The notes under the pieces are model-generated. The model was given only the letters and a program-made list of their open reading frames with translations. It was not told the DNA's origin and did not search any database. From Ruegeria marina (GTDB lineage: Bacteria > Pseudomonadota > Alphaproteobacteria > Rhodobacterales > Rhodobacteraceae), in NCBI RefSeq assembly GCF_900101475.1, contig NZ_FMZV01000008.1, positions 62,001-126,000 of the forward strand: DNA of 64,000 bases, written 5' to 3'. The position numbers and the translations under genes are program-made. Of the stretch, positions 34,565 to 43,524 are shown in pieces. Numbering within the stretch: position 1 is the stretch's first letter; every line of letters begins with the position of its first letter.

Positions 34565-35856
34565 GGGGGCACCTGCCCCGAACGCGATCGCGAGTTCAGC
34601 GTTCGCAGGGCCACGGCGCAGATCATCGTCCCGGTTACGAACCGCATCACCAGGATTGCCGTCGCAGCGCCGACAACGCCGTCCGACGGGATCAGCGCCA
34701 GACCCGCCGTCAGCATTACTGCGGCCTGACCCAGCGTGATGGCCAGTGTGATGCGCGGCATGTTCATGACAACGAAAGCGAGCGCTACCGGGACTACGGA
34801 AAACCACAGCATGACTGCCGCAAACAGGATGCGAAATGCCGGGGCGGCGTCAAGGTAGCTGGGGCCGATCGTGAGCAAGATGATCTGTTCGGCCAGCAAC
34901 CAGACCACGATCAGTCCCACCGCCGCGAGCGGAACGGTCAGTCGGCAAATGCTTAACCAGAACGAAGGCAGGCGTCCTCGGGAGTGCAGGTCCGCTATTC
35001 GCGGCTGAAGCACCCCGATGGCAAAGCCGATGGCAACTTCGGGAACCAGTATCAGCGGCAGCAAGGCGCCATAGAGACCGCTTTCCTGTGGCCCTCGCAG
35101 CCAGGTCAGCAAGTAGAGATCCAGACGTTCCACCACCGCGCTGAGGATCATCGCCGGGGCGATCCAGCGGGCATATTGCCAGGTTTCGCGGCTGACCGAT
35201 CCCACAACGACCCAGAGCGCGCGGCGCGCAGCGCCTGACACCAGGTAGGCAATGCAGACGACGAGGAAGGTTGCCAGCGCATACGCGCCCAGAAAAGTCA
35301 GCACGGACAACCAGCCGCCGAGGATCAAGGCCAGTATCAGCGCGACCCGCACCCCCTGCAGACCGGCTTCGAGAGCAAGAAAACCACCGAAACGCTCGCG
35401 CGATTGATAGTCCGACAGATAGCCGCGAAAAACCAACTCCAGCCCGGCTGCGGCGCCGACCAACATGACAGCCGGCGCCCAGTCGGCATCGTGCAGGAGT
35501 ACAGTCGCGATCGGGCGCGCAAGCGCGATCGCCAGCAACACAATGATACCTGCGAGCGCGATACGAAATTGTTGTGCCGCCCGCCAGATCGCGACGGCCT
35601 TAGCAGGGTCGGTTCCCAGAACGACTGGCACGCGCCGTACCACGTCCAGATCCAGCGGGTCCGAAAGTGAGGTGGTCAGCATCTTCACCGCAGCCAAAGA
35701 AAACGCCAGGACGCCGGCCTGGATCAGCGCGTCGTTTTGTTGGCCAATGGTCCTGTAAACCATCGCGATCATGACAAACCAGACCGCGAGCAGGGCGATA
35801 CGTCCCATTGTCACCAGCGAGGTTCGGCGCATCAATCCCTTGTCGGCGTCGCTCAT
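34561..35856 (-). CDS. Polysaccharide flippase-like membrane protein (Wzx/MATE-like)
   Basis: The protein has 431 residues from ATG 35856 (ATGA overlap with the GT2 gene). It has about 12 hydrophobic helices in the arrangement of polysaccharide biosynthesis flippases (PF01943/PF13440), with a basic, polar N-terminus and a loop near QSRERFGGFLALEAG. It would move lipid-linked repeat units to the periplasmic face for the polymerase. The position between glycosyltransferase genes fits a Wzx/Wzy-dependent pathway. Confidence 0.85.
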   Translation of the reverse strand: MSDADKGLMRRTSLVTMGRIALLAVWFVMIAMVYRTIGQQNDALIQAGVLAFSLAAVKMLTTSLSDPLDLDVVRRVPVVLGTDPAKAVAIWRAAQQFRIALAGIIVLLAIALARPIATVLLHDADWAPAVMLVGAAAGLELVFRGYLSDYQSRERFGGFLALEAGLQGVRVALILALILGGWLSVLTFLGAYALATFLVVCIAYLVSGAARRALWVVVGSVSRETWQYARWIAPAMILSAVVERLDLYLLTWLRGPQESGLYGALLPLILVPEVAIGFAIGVLQPRIADLHSRGRLPSFWLSICRLTVPLAAVGLIVVWLLAEQIILLTIGPSYLDAAPAFRILFAAVMLWFSVVPVALAFVVMNMPRITLAITLGQAAVMLTAGLALIPSDGVVGAATAILVMRFVTGTMICAVALRTLNSRSRSGQVPP

Positions 35857-36824
35857 TGCTGGTCGATCGCAACTGTGCGGCGCCAGTTGCGCAGCCACTG
35901 GATTGTCGTCGCCGGCAGCAGTGCAAAGGCGAACCGCAGCCAGGCGCGCGGCGACAGAAGGATGCCGGGCACCGCTTGCGTAACCTGCCACGACTTTGCA
36001 AGCATCCCCGAAAGCCCGGCTCCGATCCTGGTCATGTGCATGGTATCGAAGGCCTGAAGAGCCACAGCCAGTCGCGCCTCGCGGGCGCGTGGTCTCAACG
36101 GGGCGGCCTCGGGCCAAGAAAACGCCTGCTCCAGCCCCATGAGATGGTCGTTGAACATCTTGCCGTCGGCATAGAGTTCGAACGAGAGGCTGCTGTCGCG
36201 GACCCGATACAGAACCAGGGGCGTATCTAGAAACAGCACCTCCCCGGCCAGGCACATCTTGAGAAACAGCCAGCTATCCGAGATCATGCCCCAACGTTCG
36301 TCCATTGCCTGCAACCGCTTCACGTGCTCGGTGCGGGAAATCACCGTCGAATAACAGAAGCCTTCGGTGAAGGTGCGCAAGAAAGCGTCCTCGCCGCTGG
36401 ACTTGGCGGGCCATGTCCCGCGCATCACCCCGATAGGCGCGCCGTCATCGTCAATCCATATCGCCCTGCCATGCAGCATAGAGGCAGCCGGGTCGGCGTC
36501 CAGCAGGGCAACGGCTTCTGCGAGAAATGTCGGCTTGAGCACGTCATCGGCACCCAGCACCAGGAAATACCGGCCGCGGGCGGCCTCGATCCCCCGAGTT
36601 ACGTTCCCGGCAAAACCGATGTTCTCGGCCGCCCGAAAATAGCTCAGGCGCGGATCGGAAATCCGGGCCATCAGGTCCGGCGTCGCGTCCGTCGAGGCAT
36701 TGTCGAAAACCAGGACTTCGATATCAGTCAGGGTCTGCGAAAGGGCGCTTCGGACGGCCTCTTCCAGCCACGGTTCAGCGTTGTAGGTTGGGATGACGAT
36801 AGAAACGACTGGAATGGTGGACAT
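35853..36824 (-). CDS. Glycosyltransferase family 2
   Basis: The protein has 323 residues. It has the GT-A motif VSIVIPTYNAEPWLEEAVRS, VLVFDNASTDATP and the DXD-like LVLGADDVL, with the usual downstream ISDSWLFLKMCLAGE. It is an inverting glycosyltransferase acting on the cytoplasmic face. It is first in a three-gene minus-strand operon with flippase and GT4 genes and divergent from the deacetylase gene. Confidence 0.9.
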   Translation of the reverse strand: MSTIPVVSIVIPTYNAEPWLEEAVRSALSQTLTDIEVLVFDNASTDATPDLMARISDPRLSYFRAAENIGFAGNVTRGIEAARGRYFLVLGADDVLKPTFLAEAVALLDADPAASMLHGRAIWIDDDGAPIGVMRGTWPAKSSGEDAFLRTFTEGFCYSTVISRTEHVKRLQAMDERWGMISDSWLFLKMCLAGEVLFLDTPLVLYRVRDSSLSFELYADGKMFNDHLMGLEQAFSWPEAAPLRPRAREARLAVALQAFDTMHMTRIGAGLSGMLAKSWQVTQAVPGILLSPRAWLRFAFALLPATTIQWLRNWRRTVAIDQQ

Positions 36825-36903
36825 ATTTACACTACCTTACGCTAAGGGCGAGCAAGGCCCGTGTTGGCATTCGTGTGGTTTCAGCCGGTGGGGTGCGCGG
36901 GGA

Positions 36904-37896
36904 TTGATCGGACGAAAAGTTTCCAAGCTGCTCGATCTGACCATCGCTCGCCTGCTGCCTTCGGTCAGTGACTCCGATACACTGCTCGTGCTGGCGTTTC
37001 ATGCCGTGCTGGCCGATATGTCGGAACTGTCCGCGAACGTCATAGACCCGTATCAACCGATCACCTTGGACGACATCGCCCGGATAGTTGGTACGCTGAA
37101 ATCCAGGGGCTTTCGTTTCGTCGATGGCCGGGACCTGTCGCGTGCCGGCCTGAAAGGACCGGCGGCATGGCTGACATTCGACGATGGATATGCCAACAAC
37201 CTGCGACTTCTTCCTCTGTTGAACGACCTGCGCGTGCCCGCGACGGTCTTTGTCGCGACCTCCTTCGTGGACACGGGCGAAGCCTTCTGGTGGGATGTTC
37301 TGTTCCGCGAGGGGACTCGTGCGGGGCAATCGGCGGAAACACTCGCCAGATGGCGCGAGGACATCAAGCGACAATCGCCTGAACAGATCCGCGAAATCCT
37401 TGTCGACCGGTTTGGCGCCGCTTCCTTGCGTCCGGTCGGTGAACTGGATCGCCCGATGACTCCGGAGGAAGTTGCGTTTATGTCCCGCGATCCACTCGTC
37501 GAGATCGGAAACCATACCCACTTGCATTCGATCTTGCTGCACACCGATCCCGAAGACCAGCTTCGGGATGTTCTGCGCTGCCAGGAACGTCTTTACCAGA
37601 TGACAGGGCGGCGTCCCGTCACCATCGCCTATCCCAATGGAAATCCCAGTCTGCAATCCCTTGCTATCTCGCGTCAAGTGGGCCTGAACTTTGGCGTGAC
37701 CTGTGCTCCTTGCCGCACCTCCATCGCAACATTGCGGGAACCGGGGGCTGCCTTCGCGATCGGTCGATTTGCATCGCTGCGTCATGGCAAATTGGACCGT
37801 GAACTTGATCTGGCCTTGGCGCCCAAGGGGCTGGCGCAATCCCGCGCACGACGCGAAACCACGGCCTTGGTCAGGGGGATGGGAACTGTGGATTGA
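36904..37896 (+). CDS. Polysaccharide deacetylase (NodB-like)
   Basis: The NodB homology domain is clear: LTFDDGYANN with the catalytic/metal Asp pair, the NHTHLHS metal-binding His motif and VTIAYPNGN. The enzyme removes acetyl groups from N- or O-acetylated sugars. The start is uncertain. TTG 36904 gives 330 residues and an N-terminus of the family type (LIGRKVSKLLDL). An ATG at 36793 is in frame but would overlap the divergent GT2 gene start. No convincing signal peptide is seen. The 3' end overlaps the convergent dehydratase gene by 26 bases. Confidence 0.8.
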   Translation: MIGRKVSKLLDLTIARLLPSVSDSDTLLVLAFHAVLADMSELSANVIDPYQPITLDDIARIVGTLKSRGFRFVDGRDLSRAGLKGPAAWLTFDDGYANNLRLLPLLNDLRVPATVFVATSFVDTGEAFWWDVLFREGTRAGQSAETLARWREDIKRQSPEQIREILVDRFGAASLRPVGELDRPMTPEEVAFMSRDPLVEIGNHTHLHSILLHTDPEDQLRDVLRCQERLYQMTGRRPVTIAYPNGNPSLQSLAISRQVGLNFGVTCAPCRTSIATLREPGAAFAIGRFASLRHGKLDRELDLALAPKGLAQSRARRETTALVRGMGTVD

Positions 37897-38968
37897 ATTG
37901 GTAAAGGTTGGAATTGCTGCGAGAGTTTCGCAATCGATTGAACTGCACACCTTTGCCGGAAATGAGTTTGAGGGTTCTGTTGATCCGCTGCTGCGCACCT
38001 TTGTCCTTCTGCTGCGACGCCGAATAGAGTTCCAGGTTCGCTTTGTACCAGTCGACCAATGCACTCAGTTCGTTCTCGAGCAGGCGGGTGGGTTTCCAAC
38101 CCAAGGCCGAAAGCTGTTCCCCCTTCACCCCGTACCTGCAGTCGTTGTGCGGTCGATCGGGGCCAAAGGCGACGAATTTCTCGACATCGATGCCTAGCGC
38201 TTTGCTGACCATTTCGACGACGGCCATGACCGAGTATTCCTTTTGCGCGGGCACGTTGTACACGCCGCCGTCCTCGCCGTGATCGATTATGGCTCCTACT
38301 GCCTGGCAAAAGTCTGAAACCTCAAGAAACGCCCGGAATGCCGTGCCACGACCATGGACGACAAACGTATTTCCCAGGAGCGCGTCGCATATCAGCTTGG
38401 GGATCAGCTTCTCGGGATATTGTCGGGTGCCGAATATATTGTTGGCGCGCGTGATCCTGGTCCGCATGCGGTAGGATCTGGCATAGGACAAGACAAACAT
38501 TTCCGCGGCCGCCTTGGATGCGGCATACGGGTTCGTTGGGTTCAGTTTGTCATTGACCGTAAGATTCCTGCACTCGGACTCGCCGTAAACCTCATCGGTG
38601 CTGACGTGGACAAACAAACCGACATTGTTCTGTCTGGCGGCCGCCAGAACGCTGATCGTGCCCATGATGTTGGTTTCGATGAACGGTTTGACATCACGGT
38701 ACGAGTTGTCGACATGCGACTCGGCAGCCGCGTGGATCACTAGGTCGGCCCCTGCAAGCACAGTGTTCATCAGTTCCGAGTTACAGATCGAGCCCTCGAC
38801 AAGAGTGGCGCGTCTTGACCGTAAAAGAGGTTCAAGATATTCGCGCCTCGCCGGGTAACACATCTTGTCCACGACGACCAAATGGGCCTGCGGATATTTC
38901 GACGCTAAATAGTCCACAAGGTGCGAGCCGATAAATCCGGCGCCACCGGTAATACATATCTTCTTCAT
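37871..38968 (-). CDS. dTDP-glucose 4,6-dehydratase-like NAD-dependent SDR
   Basis: The protein has 365 residues from ATG 38968, behind a long G-run ribosome site. RmlB-type features: ITGGAGFIGSHLVDYL, HAAAESHVDNS, VHVSTDEVYGE, YAASKAAAE and ITRANNIFGTRQYPEKLIP. It would produce a 4-keto-6-deoxy sugar nucleotide. No rmlA/C/D genes are adjacent, so the substrate nucleotide is not certain. A roughly 45-residue polar C-terminal extension beyond the RmlB core is rich in Asn, Ser and Arg. This is the last gene on the right side of the polysaccharide block. Confidence 0.87.
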   Translation of the reverse strand: MKKICITGGAGFIGSHLVDYLASKYPQAHLVVVDKMCYPARREYLEPLLRSRRATLVEGSICNSELMNTVLAGADLVIHAAAESHVDNSYRDVKPFIETNIMGTISVLAAARQNNVGLFVHVSTDEVYGESECRNLTVNDKLNPTNPYAASKAAAEMFVLSYARSYRMRTRITRANNIFGTRQYPEKLIPKLICDALLGNTFVVHGRGTAFRAFLEVSDFCQAVGAIIDHGEDGGVYNVPAQKEYSVMAVVEMVSKALGIDVEKFVAFGPDRPHNDCRYGVKGEQLSALGWKPTRLLENELSALVDWYKANLELYSASQQKDKGAQQRINRTLKLISGKGVQFNRLRNSRSNSNLYQFNPQFPSP

Positions 38969-38981
38969 ACAATTCCCCCCA

Positions 38982-39008
38982 CCCCCTCTGGAAAAAACCA
39001 GAAGAGGG
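38982..39008 (-). promoter_or_regulatory. Leader hairpin before the dehydratase gene
   Basis: On the transcribed (minus) strand, CCCTCTTCTGG, six T and CCAGAGGGGG form a stem with two small bulges, ending about 14 bases before the start codon and next to the ribosome site. It could act as an attenuator or modulate translation. The following 220 bases (39009-39229) hold no gene and are AT-richer than the surroundings. Confidence 0.35.
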
Positions 39009-39224
39009 ATCGCCAAAACACACTTCAACACTTTTGTCCCGCCAAGCCCCACCCTTCTTGAGGTAAATGACGGTTGCCTTGCTTTTGGTCCCGGACAAGC
39101 AGAAATGATCCAGGGTTTGCAGTATGATGTTGGACCCAGCGCCCACACCAATCCCGTTATTAAAGGGAAAGACTGTCATATATTTAAATTTTTAGCAAGG
39201 AATCTGTATCGGCGCGGCCTTTGC

Positions 39225-39625
39225 TATCGCACTGCGGCAGTGTTGCACAACTTGGAGTTTCAAGGATCCACGTCGCGTTTCCATGCGGTTAGATGGAGCG
39301 GATGAGCAAGCCATTACCTGCCCGCCATCACACTGCGATCTGGAAGAGATATGTTGCGGCCCTGAAGCGGCGTGGATTTCTGCTGATCCGGCTGGACAAG
39401 AACACGACCTGGCTTGCTGACAATGCGGCCGCCCTGGCCGCCACCCCGGCATTCTCCGATGTTGCGATCCAATTCTGTGTGTCGGTAACGGTGCTCTTCA
39501 CGCTGCCTCTCTGACTGGTCGCCGGGGTGGTTGCCGGCCGCTCCATTGGGTTTGACTGGCGCGATCATCGCCGCGCGTGCCGCACGAAGCTGCCGACATT
39601 CGATTGGCAGGATTAGGCCGGAACA
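39225..39625 (+). mobile_element. IS5-family element remnant (5' part of transposase)
   Basis: From ATG 39302 the frame reads MSKPLPARHHTAIWKRYVAA and RRGFLLIRLDKNTTWLAD, then AFSDVAIQFCVSVTVLFTLPL, the N-terminal domain of IS5-type (DUF4372/transposase 11 DDE) proteins. An in-frame TGA at 39512-39514 stands where Arg is usual. Similarity continues in the same frame for a few dozen codons (LVAGVVAGRSIGFDWR) and then ends. The catalytic domain is missing. A GTGTTGCACAACTTGG segment near 39240 is probably the old left end. Confidence 0.7.
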
Positions 39626-39814
39626 TTCAGGGAATATGGCGGGTTCTCGCTTGTCCTTTGGCGGTCGCTTGACGAACCTGACGATCCGGATACCGTCCTG
39701 CAAAAATGAGGCGGGCTGGCAAAAAAATCAGCTCAAAAAAAAACAGCCATGATTTCTCCACATTTGGTGGGGATCATCGGTTTCGTGCACCAGGCAGGCA
39801 ACGGAGCATATCAA

Positions 39815-42052
39815 ATGAGCGGCCTAACCACTTCCAGCGACAGCAATCTGCTGGACCAATTCGTATCGCCCCTTTTTGGATTCTCGGAGACCGAAACTTT
39901 TGCCGGACCCAATGGAAAAGCTAAGGTCTCGGCCACCGGGGGCAATGATGTCGTGTTGGGCACGCCGGGGGACGACAGCCTGACCGGCGAAGGTGGCAAC
40001 GACACGCTTGTGGGCGATGCCGGCAATGACATACTGATCGGGGGCGAGGGGCTCGACCTCGCGATGGGCGGTTTTGGCAACGATTTTCTGTCGGGCGATG
40101 CAGGCGATGACCTGCTGCTTGGTGATGACGGGAACGACACGCTTGACGGCGGTACCGGTGCCGACACGCTGGATGGCGGCCAGGGCGATGACATGATCAA
40201 CGGCGGGGCCGGTAGCGACAACCTGTCGGGTGGCGCGGGTGCAGATTTTCTTTCCGGTGACGGACCCGGCACTGCAACGTCTTTTGGCCACGACACCATC
40301 ATGGCGGGCGCCGGCAATGACACGATCTGGGGGGGGATGGGTGATGACATCCTCAACGGAGAGGCCGACGACGACAAAGTCGACGGCGGTGACGGCGATG
40401 ACCAGGTCTTCGGCGGCGACGGAAACGACACGCTTTCTGCGGGTGCCGGCAACGATTATCTCAGCGGCGACGCCGGAATGGACACGCTTTGGGGCGGTGA
40501 TGGCAACGACGTGCTGTCCGGAGGTCTTGGTAATGACGCGCTGTACGGCGGTGCCGGTACCGACACGCTGGATGGCGGCGAGGGCGATGACACGATCATC
40601 GGCGGGGCCGATAGCGACAACCTGTCGGGTGGCGCGGGCGCAGATTTTCTTTCGGGTGACGGACCCGGCACTGCAACGTCTTTTGGCCACGACACCATCT
40701 TGGCGGGCGCCGGCAATGACACGATCTGGGGGGGGATGGGTGATGACATCCTCAACGGAGAGGCCGACGACGACGTAGTCGACGGCGGTGATGGCGATGA
40801 CCAGGTCTTCGGCGGCGACGGAAACGACACGCTTTCGGCTGGCGCCGGCAACGATTCTCTCAGCGGCGAAGCAGGAAATGACACGCTTTGGGGCGGTGAT
40901 GGCAACGACGGGCTGTCCGGCGGTCTCGGCGATGACGCGCTATACGGCGGCACCGGTGCAGATACCATGATGGGTGAAGAAGGGCACGATTTTCTAAATG
41001 GTGGCTGGGGAGGAGATTTCCTCATCGGCGGTGGCGGGAATGACACTCTGCATGGCAATGGAGGGAACGACTATTTCGAGGGCGGGTGGGGCAACGACCT
41101 CGTGGAGGGTCATAATGGAGAGGATACCCTTCATGGAAACGAGGGCCATGACACCCTGATTGGCGGTGGTGACATGGACTTCCTGGAAGGCCATGACGGA
41201 AACGACCTGATGAATGGCGGCGACGGCGCCGACACATTGTTTGGCGGCGCCGGCGATGATGTGATGCTCGGGGGCAGTGGAGACAACTTTCTGCGCGGCG
41301 ACGAGGGCATGGACAGCATGGTCGGTGGTGTCGGCGCCGACTTGATGATTGGCGGCTCCGGGAATGACACGCAGTCGGGGAATGACGGTAATGACAATCT
41401 CAATGGGGGCGTCGGTGATGACCTCATGATCGGCGGCAGTGGCAATGATCGAACCTACGGCGACTTCGGAAACGACACGGCGGACGGCGGCGCGGGCGAC
41501 GATACGCTCTTCTCGCGCTCAGACGGCGGACAACCGGTGCTCGACCAGGTCAGGCGCGCCAACGGCGAGTTCCAGTATATCGTCTACGAAGATGCCAACG
41601 ATGTTCTTACTGGGGGCGCGGGGGCGGACGAGTTCATCTTCCGGCTCGACATGAATGCCACGGCCGAGGTGCTGGCACGGAACACCAACCTGGATGGCAC
41701 CGTCGACTGGATGTCAATAATGATGGAGAATGACAATTATCACGACCATTGGGTCGAGGCCATCGGGAACGATGTGATTACCGATTTTACTCCCAGCGAA
41801 GGCGACACCTTGGTGATCAGCGGTCATACCGTGTCGGTCACGCTGGAACAGGTGGACGAAGATGGCGACGGAGCCATGGATTATACGCTGCTGATGTTGA
41901 TGAGCGTTCAACCCATGGTGAACGGCGCGCATCACAATGATTCCCTGGGCACGATCCGTGTCTATGGCGAAGCTTTCACCCTTGCCGACATTTTAGTCGA
42001 CCCCAGCGCAATGTGGGATGCATACGACTCCCGAGAGGAGTTTCTCCTCTAA
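39815..42052 (+). CDS. RTX-type calcium-binding repeat protein, probably type I secreted
   Basis: The protein has 745 residues from ATG 39815, chosen because GGAG lies 9 bases upstream; ATG 39749 is in frame without a site. After a 45-residue N-terminus almost the whole chain is glycine/aspartate nonapeptide repeats (GGxGxDxLx), several dozen copies that form Ca-bound beta-rolls. The last 150 residues carry ANDVLTGGAGADEFIF and ITDFTPSEGDTLVISG, typical of C-terminal secretion regions. No catalytic domain is visible, so a structural or adhesive surface role is likely, possibly holding the exopolysaccharide. No T1SS genes lie nearby. A 133-residue segment is duplicated in tandem. Confidence 0.88.
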   Translation: MSGLTTSSDSNLLDQFVSPLFGFSETETFAGPNGKAKVSATGGNDVVLGTPGDDSLTGEGGNDTLVGDAGNDILIGGEGLDLAMGGFGNDFLSGDAGDDLLLGDDGNDTLDGGTGADTLDGGQGDDMINGGAGSDNLSGGAGADFLSGDGPGTATSFGHDTIMAGAGNDTIWGGMGDDILNGEADDDKVDGGDGDDQVFGGDGNDTLSAGAGNDYLSGDAGMDTLWGGDGNDVLSGGLGNDALYGGAGTDTLDGGEGDDTIIGGADSDNLSGGAGADFLSGDGPGTATSFGHDTILAGAGNDTIWGGMGDDILNGEADDDVVDGGDGDDQVFGGDGNDTLSAGAGNDSLSGEAGNDTLWGGDGNDGLSGGLGDDALYGGTGADTMMGEEGHDFLNGGWGGDFLIGGGGNDTLHGNGGNDYFEGGWGNDLVEGHNGEDTLHGNEGHDTLIGGGDMDFLEGHDGNDLMNGGDGADTLFGGAGDDVMLGGSGDNFLRGDEGMDSMVGGVGADLMIGGSGNDTQSGNDGNDNLNGGVGDDLMIGGSGNDRTYGDFGNDTADGGAGDDTLFSRSDGGQPVLDQVRRANGEFQYIVYEDANDVLTGGAGADEFIFRLDMNATAEVLARNTNLDGTVDWMSIMMENDNYHDHWVEAIGNDVITDFTPSEGDTLVISGHTVSVTLEQVDEDGDGAMDYTLLMLMSVQPMVNGAHHNDSLGTIRVYGEAFTLADILVDPSAMWDAYDSREEFLL
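40151..40948 (+). repeat. Tandem 399-bp duplication inside the RTX gene
   Basis: Copies at 40151-40549 and 40550-40948 are nearly identical over long stretches, including the non-RTX insert GDGPGTATSFGHDTI in both. The unit is exactly 133 codons, so the frame is maintained. The high DNA identity suggests a recent duplication. Confidence 0.88.
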
Positions 42053-42100
42053 CTGCCTGCGGTTCGTGGGAAACTGAGACCAGTTAGAATCTGCCTGACA
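42053..42100 (+). repeat. Solo IS6-type end sequence (copy B)
   Basis: It starts right at the RTX stop codon and matches copy A (1557-1607) with few changes (GCGGTTCGTGGGAAAC, then AGAATCTGCCTG). No transposase lies next to it. The RTX stop aligns with the transposase stop of copy A. The RTX coding end itself forms a small hairpin (AGAGGAG/CTCCTCT, 42034-42050). Confidence 0.6.
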
Positions 42101-42579
42101 TCCCCGCCAGCCACCTTCGGGTATTCTGGGCGGTTGCGCGTTGTGTTGGCGCGCAGAGACGCCTTGGAGCGGCGCGGGAGGGCGGAATTTCGGGCGCAGT
42201 CTCTGCGGGACATTTCGGCGGTGCGGTTTTGTTTCGGGCAGAGATTAACAGGGAATTTACAGGGAAAAATGCAACGCGCCGCGCCGACTTTTTGACGATT
42301 GGCCCGACCGAGACCGGGCCGATCCCCGGCGTGGAGACCGACCCCAAGGTTCGAACAATCGAAGGGGGATCAGGCGTTGGTGCTAGGCGAAGAGAACGGC
42401 TGCTTACTGGTATTTCCACTCGTCACCCGTGGCTCCACAGCCTTGCCTTCGGCATCGCCTCTGTCTCCTCGACCGTGCGCAGCATACCCACCCTCACACA
42501 ACCCATCTCGGATCCAGCCCAGCGCCTGCCACCAGTCCGCGTGGGCCCGGCGGCCGGCTTCGATCTGCTGCGGATGCGG
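42101..42579. other. Non-coding stretch between IS scars
   Basis: About 480 bases without a supportable gene. Short open frames exist on both strands but show no recognisable domain, no ribosome site and no consistent coding bias. It probably consists of IS and junction debris. Confidence 0.5.
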
Positions 42580-43187
42580 GACACCCAGCTTCTCCTCTGA
42601 ATAGAGTAGGTAGAGCCTCTTGTGGTTCACGATCATTCCCTTGCGCTCCTGCATGACGCCGATACGCCGGTAGCCGAACCGGCTGCGCCTGGCAGCGACG
42701 GCCTTCATCTCTGCCCTGATCTCTGGATTGTCCGGCGGGCGTTCATGTCGGGCCGTCTTCGGATTCACACCGACAAGTCGGCAGGCTCGACGCTGCGAGA
42801 CATTATGATCCCGAATCGCCTTGAGCGCTGCCTCGTGCCGCTCATTCGGTGTCGTCGACTCTTTACCAGAAGGTCGTTGAGCACCACGTTGTCCAGCGTC
42901 GTGTCCGCCTGCAGGCGCTTGAGCTTGGCTTTCTCGTTTTTCAGCGCCTTCAGCTTGGCGGCGTCAGACACTTCCATACCACCATACTTCGATTTCAACT
43001 TGTAGAACGTGCTCTGGCTGACGCCTTGCTTGCGGCACACCTCGTCCGTAGGCATGCCAGCGTCCTGTTCCTTGATCATTTCGATGATCTGCGCCTTGGT
43101 GAAACGGCTCTTTCGCATTCGTTTGCTCCTTCGAAAAGTTGAGCAAACTCTACATCGGCGTGAGGGAAGTTTCGGGGGGCAGGTCAA
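42580..43187 (-). mobile_element. IS3-family element remnant (orfA plus start of orfB)
   Basis: OrfA runs from ATG 43118 with MRKSRFTKAQIIEMIKEQDA and the HTH segment CRKQGVSQSTFYKLKSKYGG, followed by the leucine-zipper-like NEKAKLKRLQ. OrfB is present in the other frame only as its beginning (AALKAIRDHNVSQRRACRLV, then NPKTARHERPPDNPEIRAEM and FGYRRIGVM) and loses similarity after EEKLGV near 42590. The rve/DDE core is missing. The outer end at about 43157-43187 reads TTGACCTGCCCCCC on the minus strand and matches the scar at 15804-15835. Confidence 0.8.
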
Positions 43188-43524
43188 ATCCCTCGCAAGA
43201 CCGGGGCCGTCCAACAATGACCGCACTCAGCTCCGAGACCGTTTCGTGTTCGTCTTGCCGCGCCTCTGCCCAATCACGGCGTTCGGTATCGACATCGGCA
43301 ACCGGAGGCTGGCTGCACAAGGCCAACTCAAGGCGATTTCCCCTCGCCAGCGTGCGTCAGAAGTTGATCTCATTGCCCCGAACCCGCCGGGAACGCTCTG
43401 TCAAGCCGCCGATTTTTTGTAGTAATCCCATACGACCGAGCTATTAATGGGAGCAGTTTTCCGGTGATCCGACGCCCATTCCGGGCACAGGCTCCTTAGG
43501 TAAAAAAGTGGGAGGTGACCAACG
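43188..43524. other. Unassigned spacer left of the sensory module
   Basis: Open frames of up to about 70 codons occur on both strands but none shows a recognisable family. One minus-strand frame (ending in VGRPRSCEG) runs into the IS3 end and may be a gene fragment cut by it. The last 100 bases are AT-richer (a T-run near 43413 and an ATGGGA/TCCCAT pair near 43426-43452) and probably contain the promoter of the binding-protein gene. Confidence 0.45.

Noticed and set aside
39824-40690. Long minus-strand open frames opposite the RTX repeats
   Set aside because: Repetitive glycine/aspartate codons leave the complementary frames free of stops; the product is a low-complexity Ser/Pro or Val/Ala repeat.
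40145-42050. Regular repeats suggestive of a CRISPR array
   Set aside because: The periodicity is 27 bases in frame with one open reading frame and encodes RTX nonapeptides. There are no unique spacers and no cas genes.
42229-42600. A 123-codon open frame between IS scars
   Set aside because: No domain and no ribosome site. Its second half is antisense to the IS3 orfB relic and its junction.
43139-43447. A 102-codon plus-strand open frame near the IS3 end
   Set aside because: It starts inside the IS3 end and has no recognisable features; it is more likely junction debris.
43426-43452. TCCCAT/ATGGGA inverted pair before the orphan binding-protein gene
   Set aside because: Arms of only 6 bases with a 15-base gap are too weak to call an operator.
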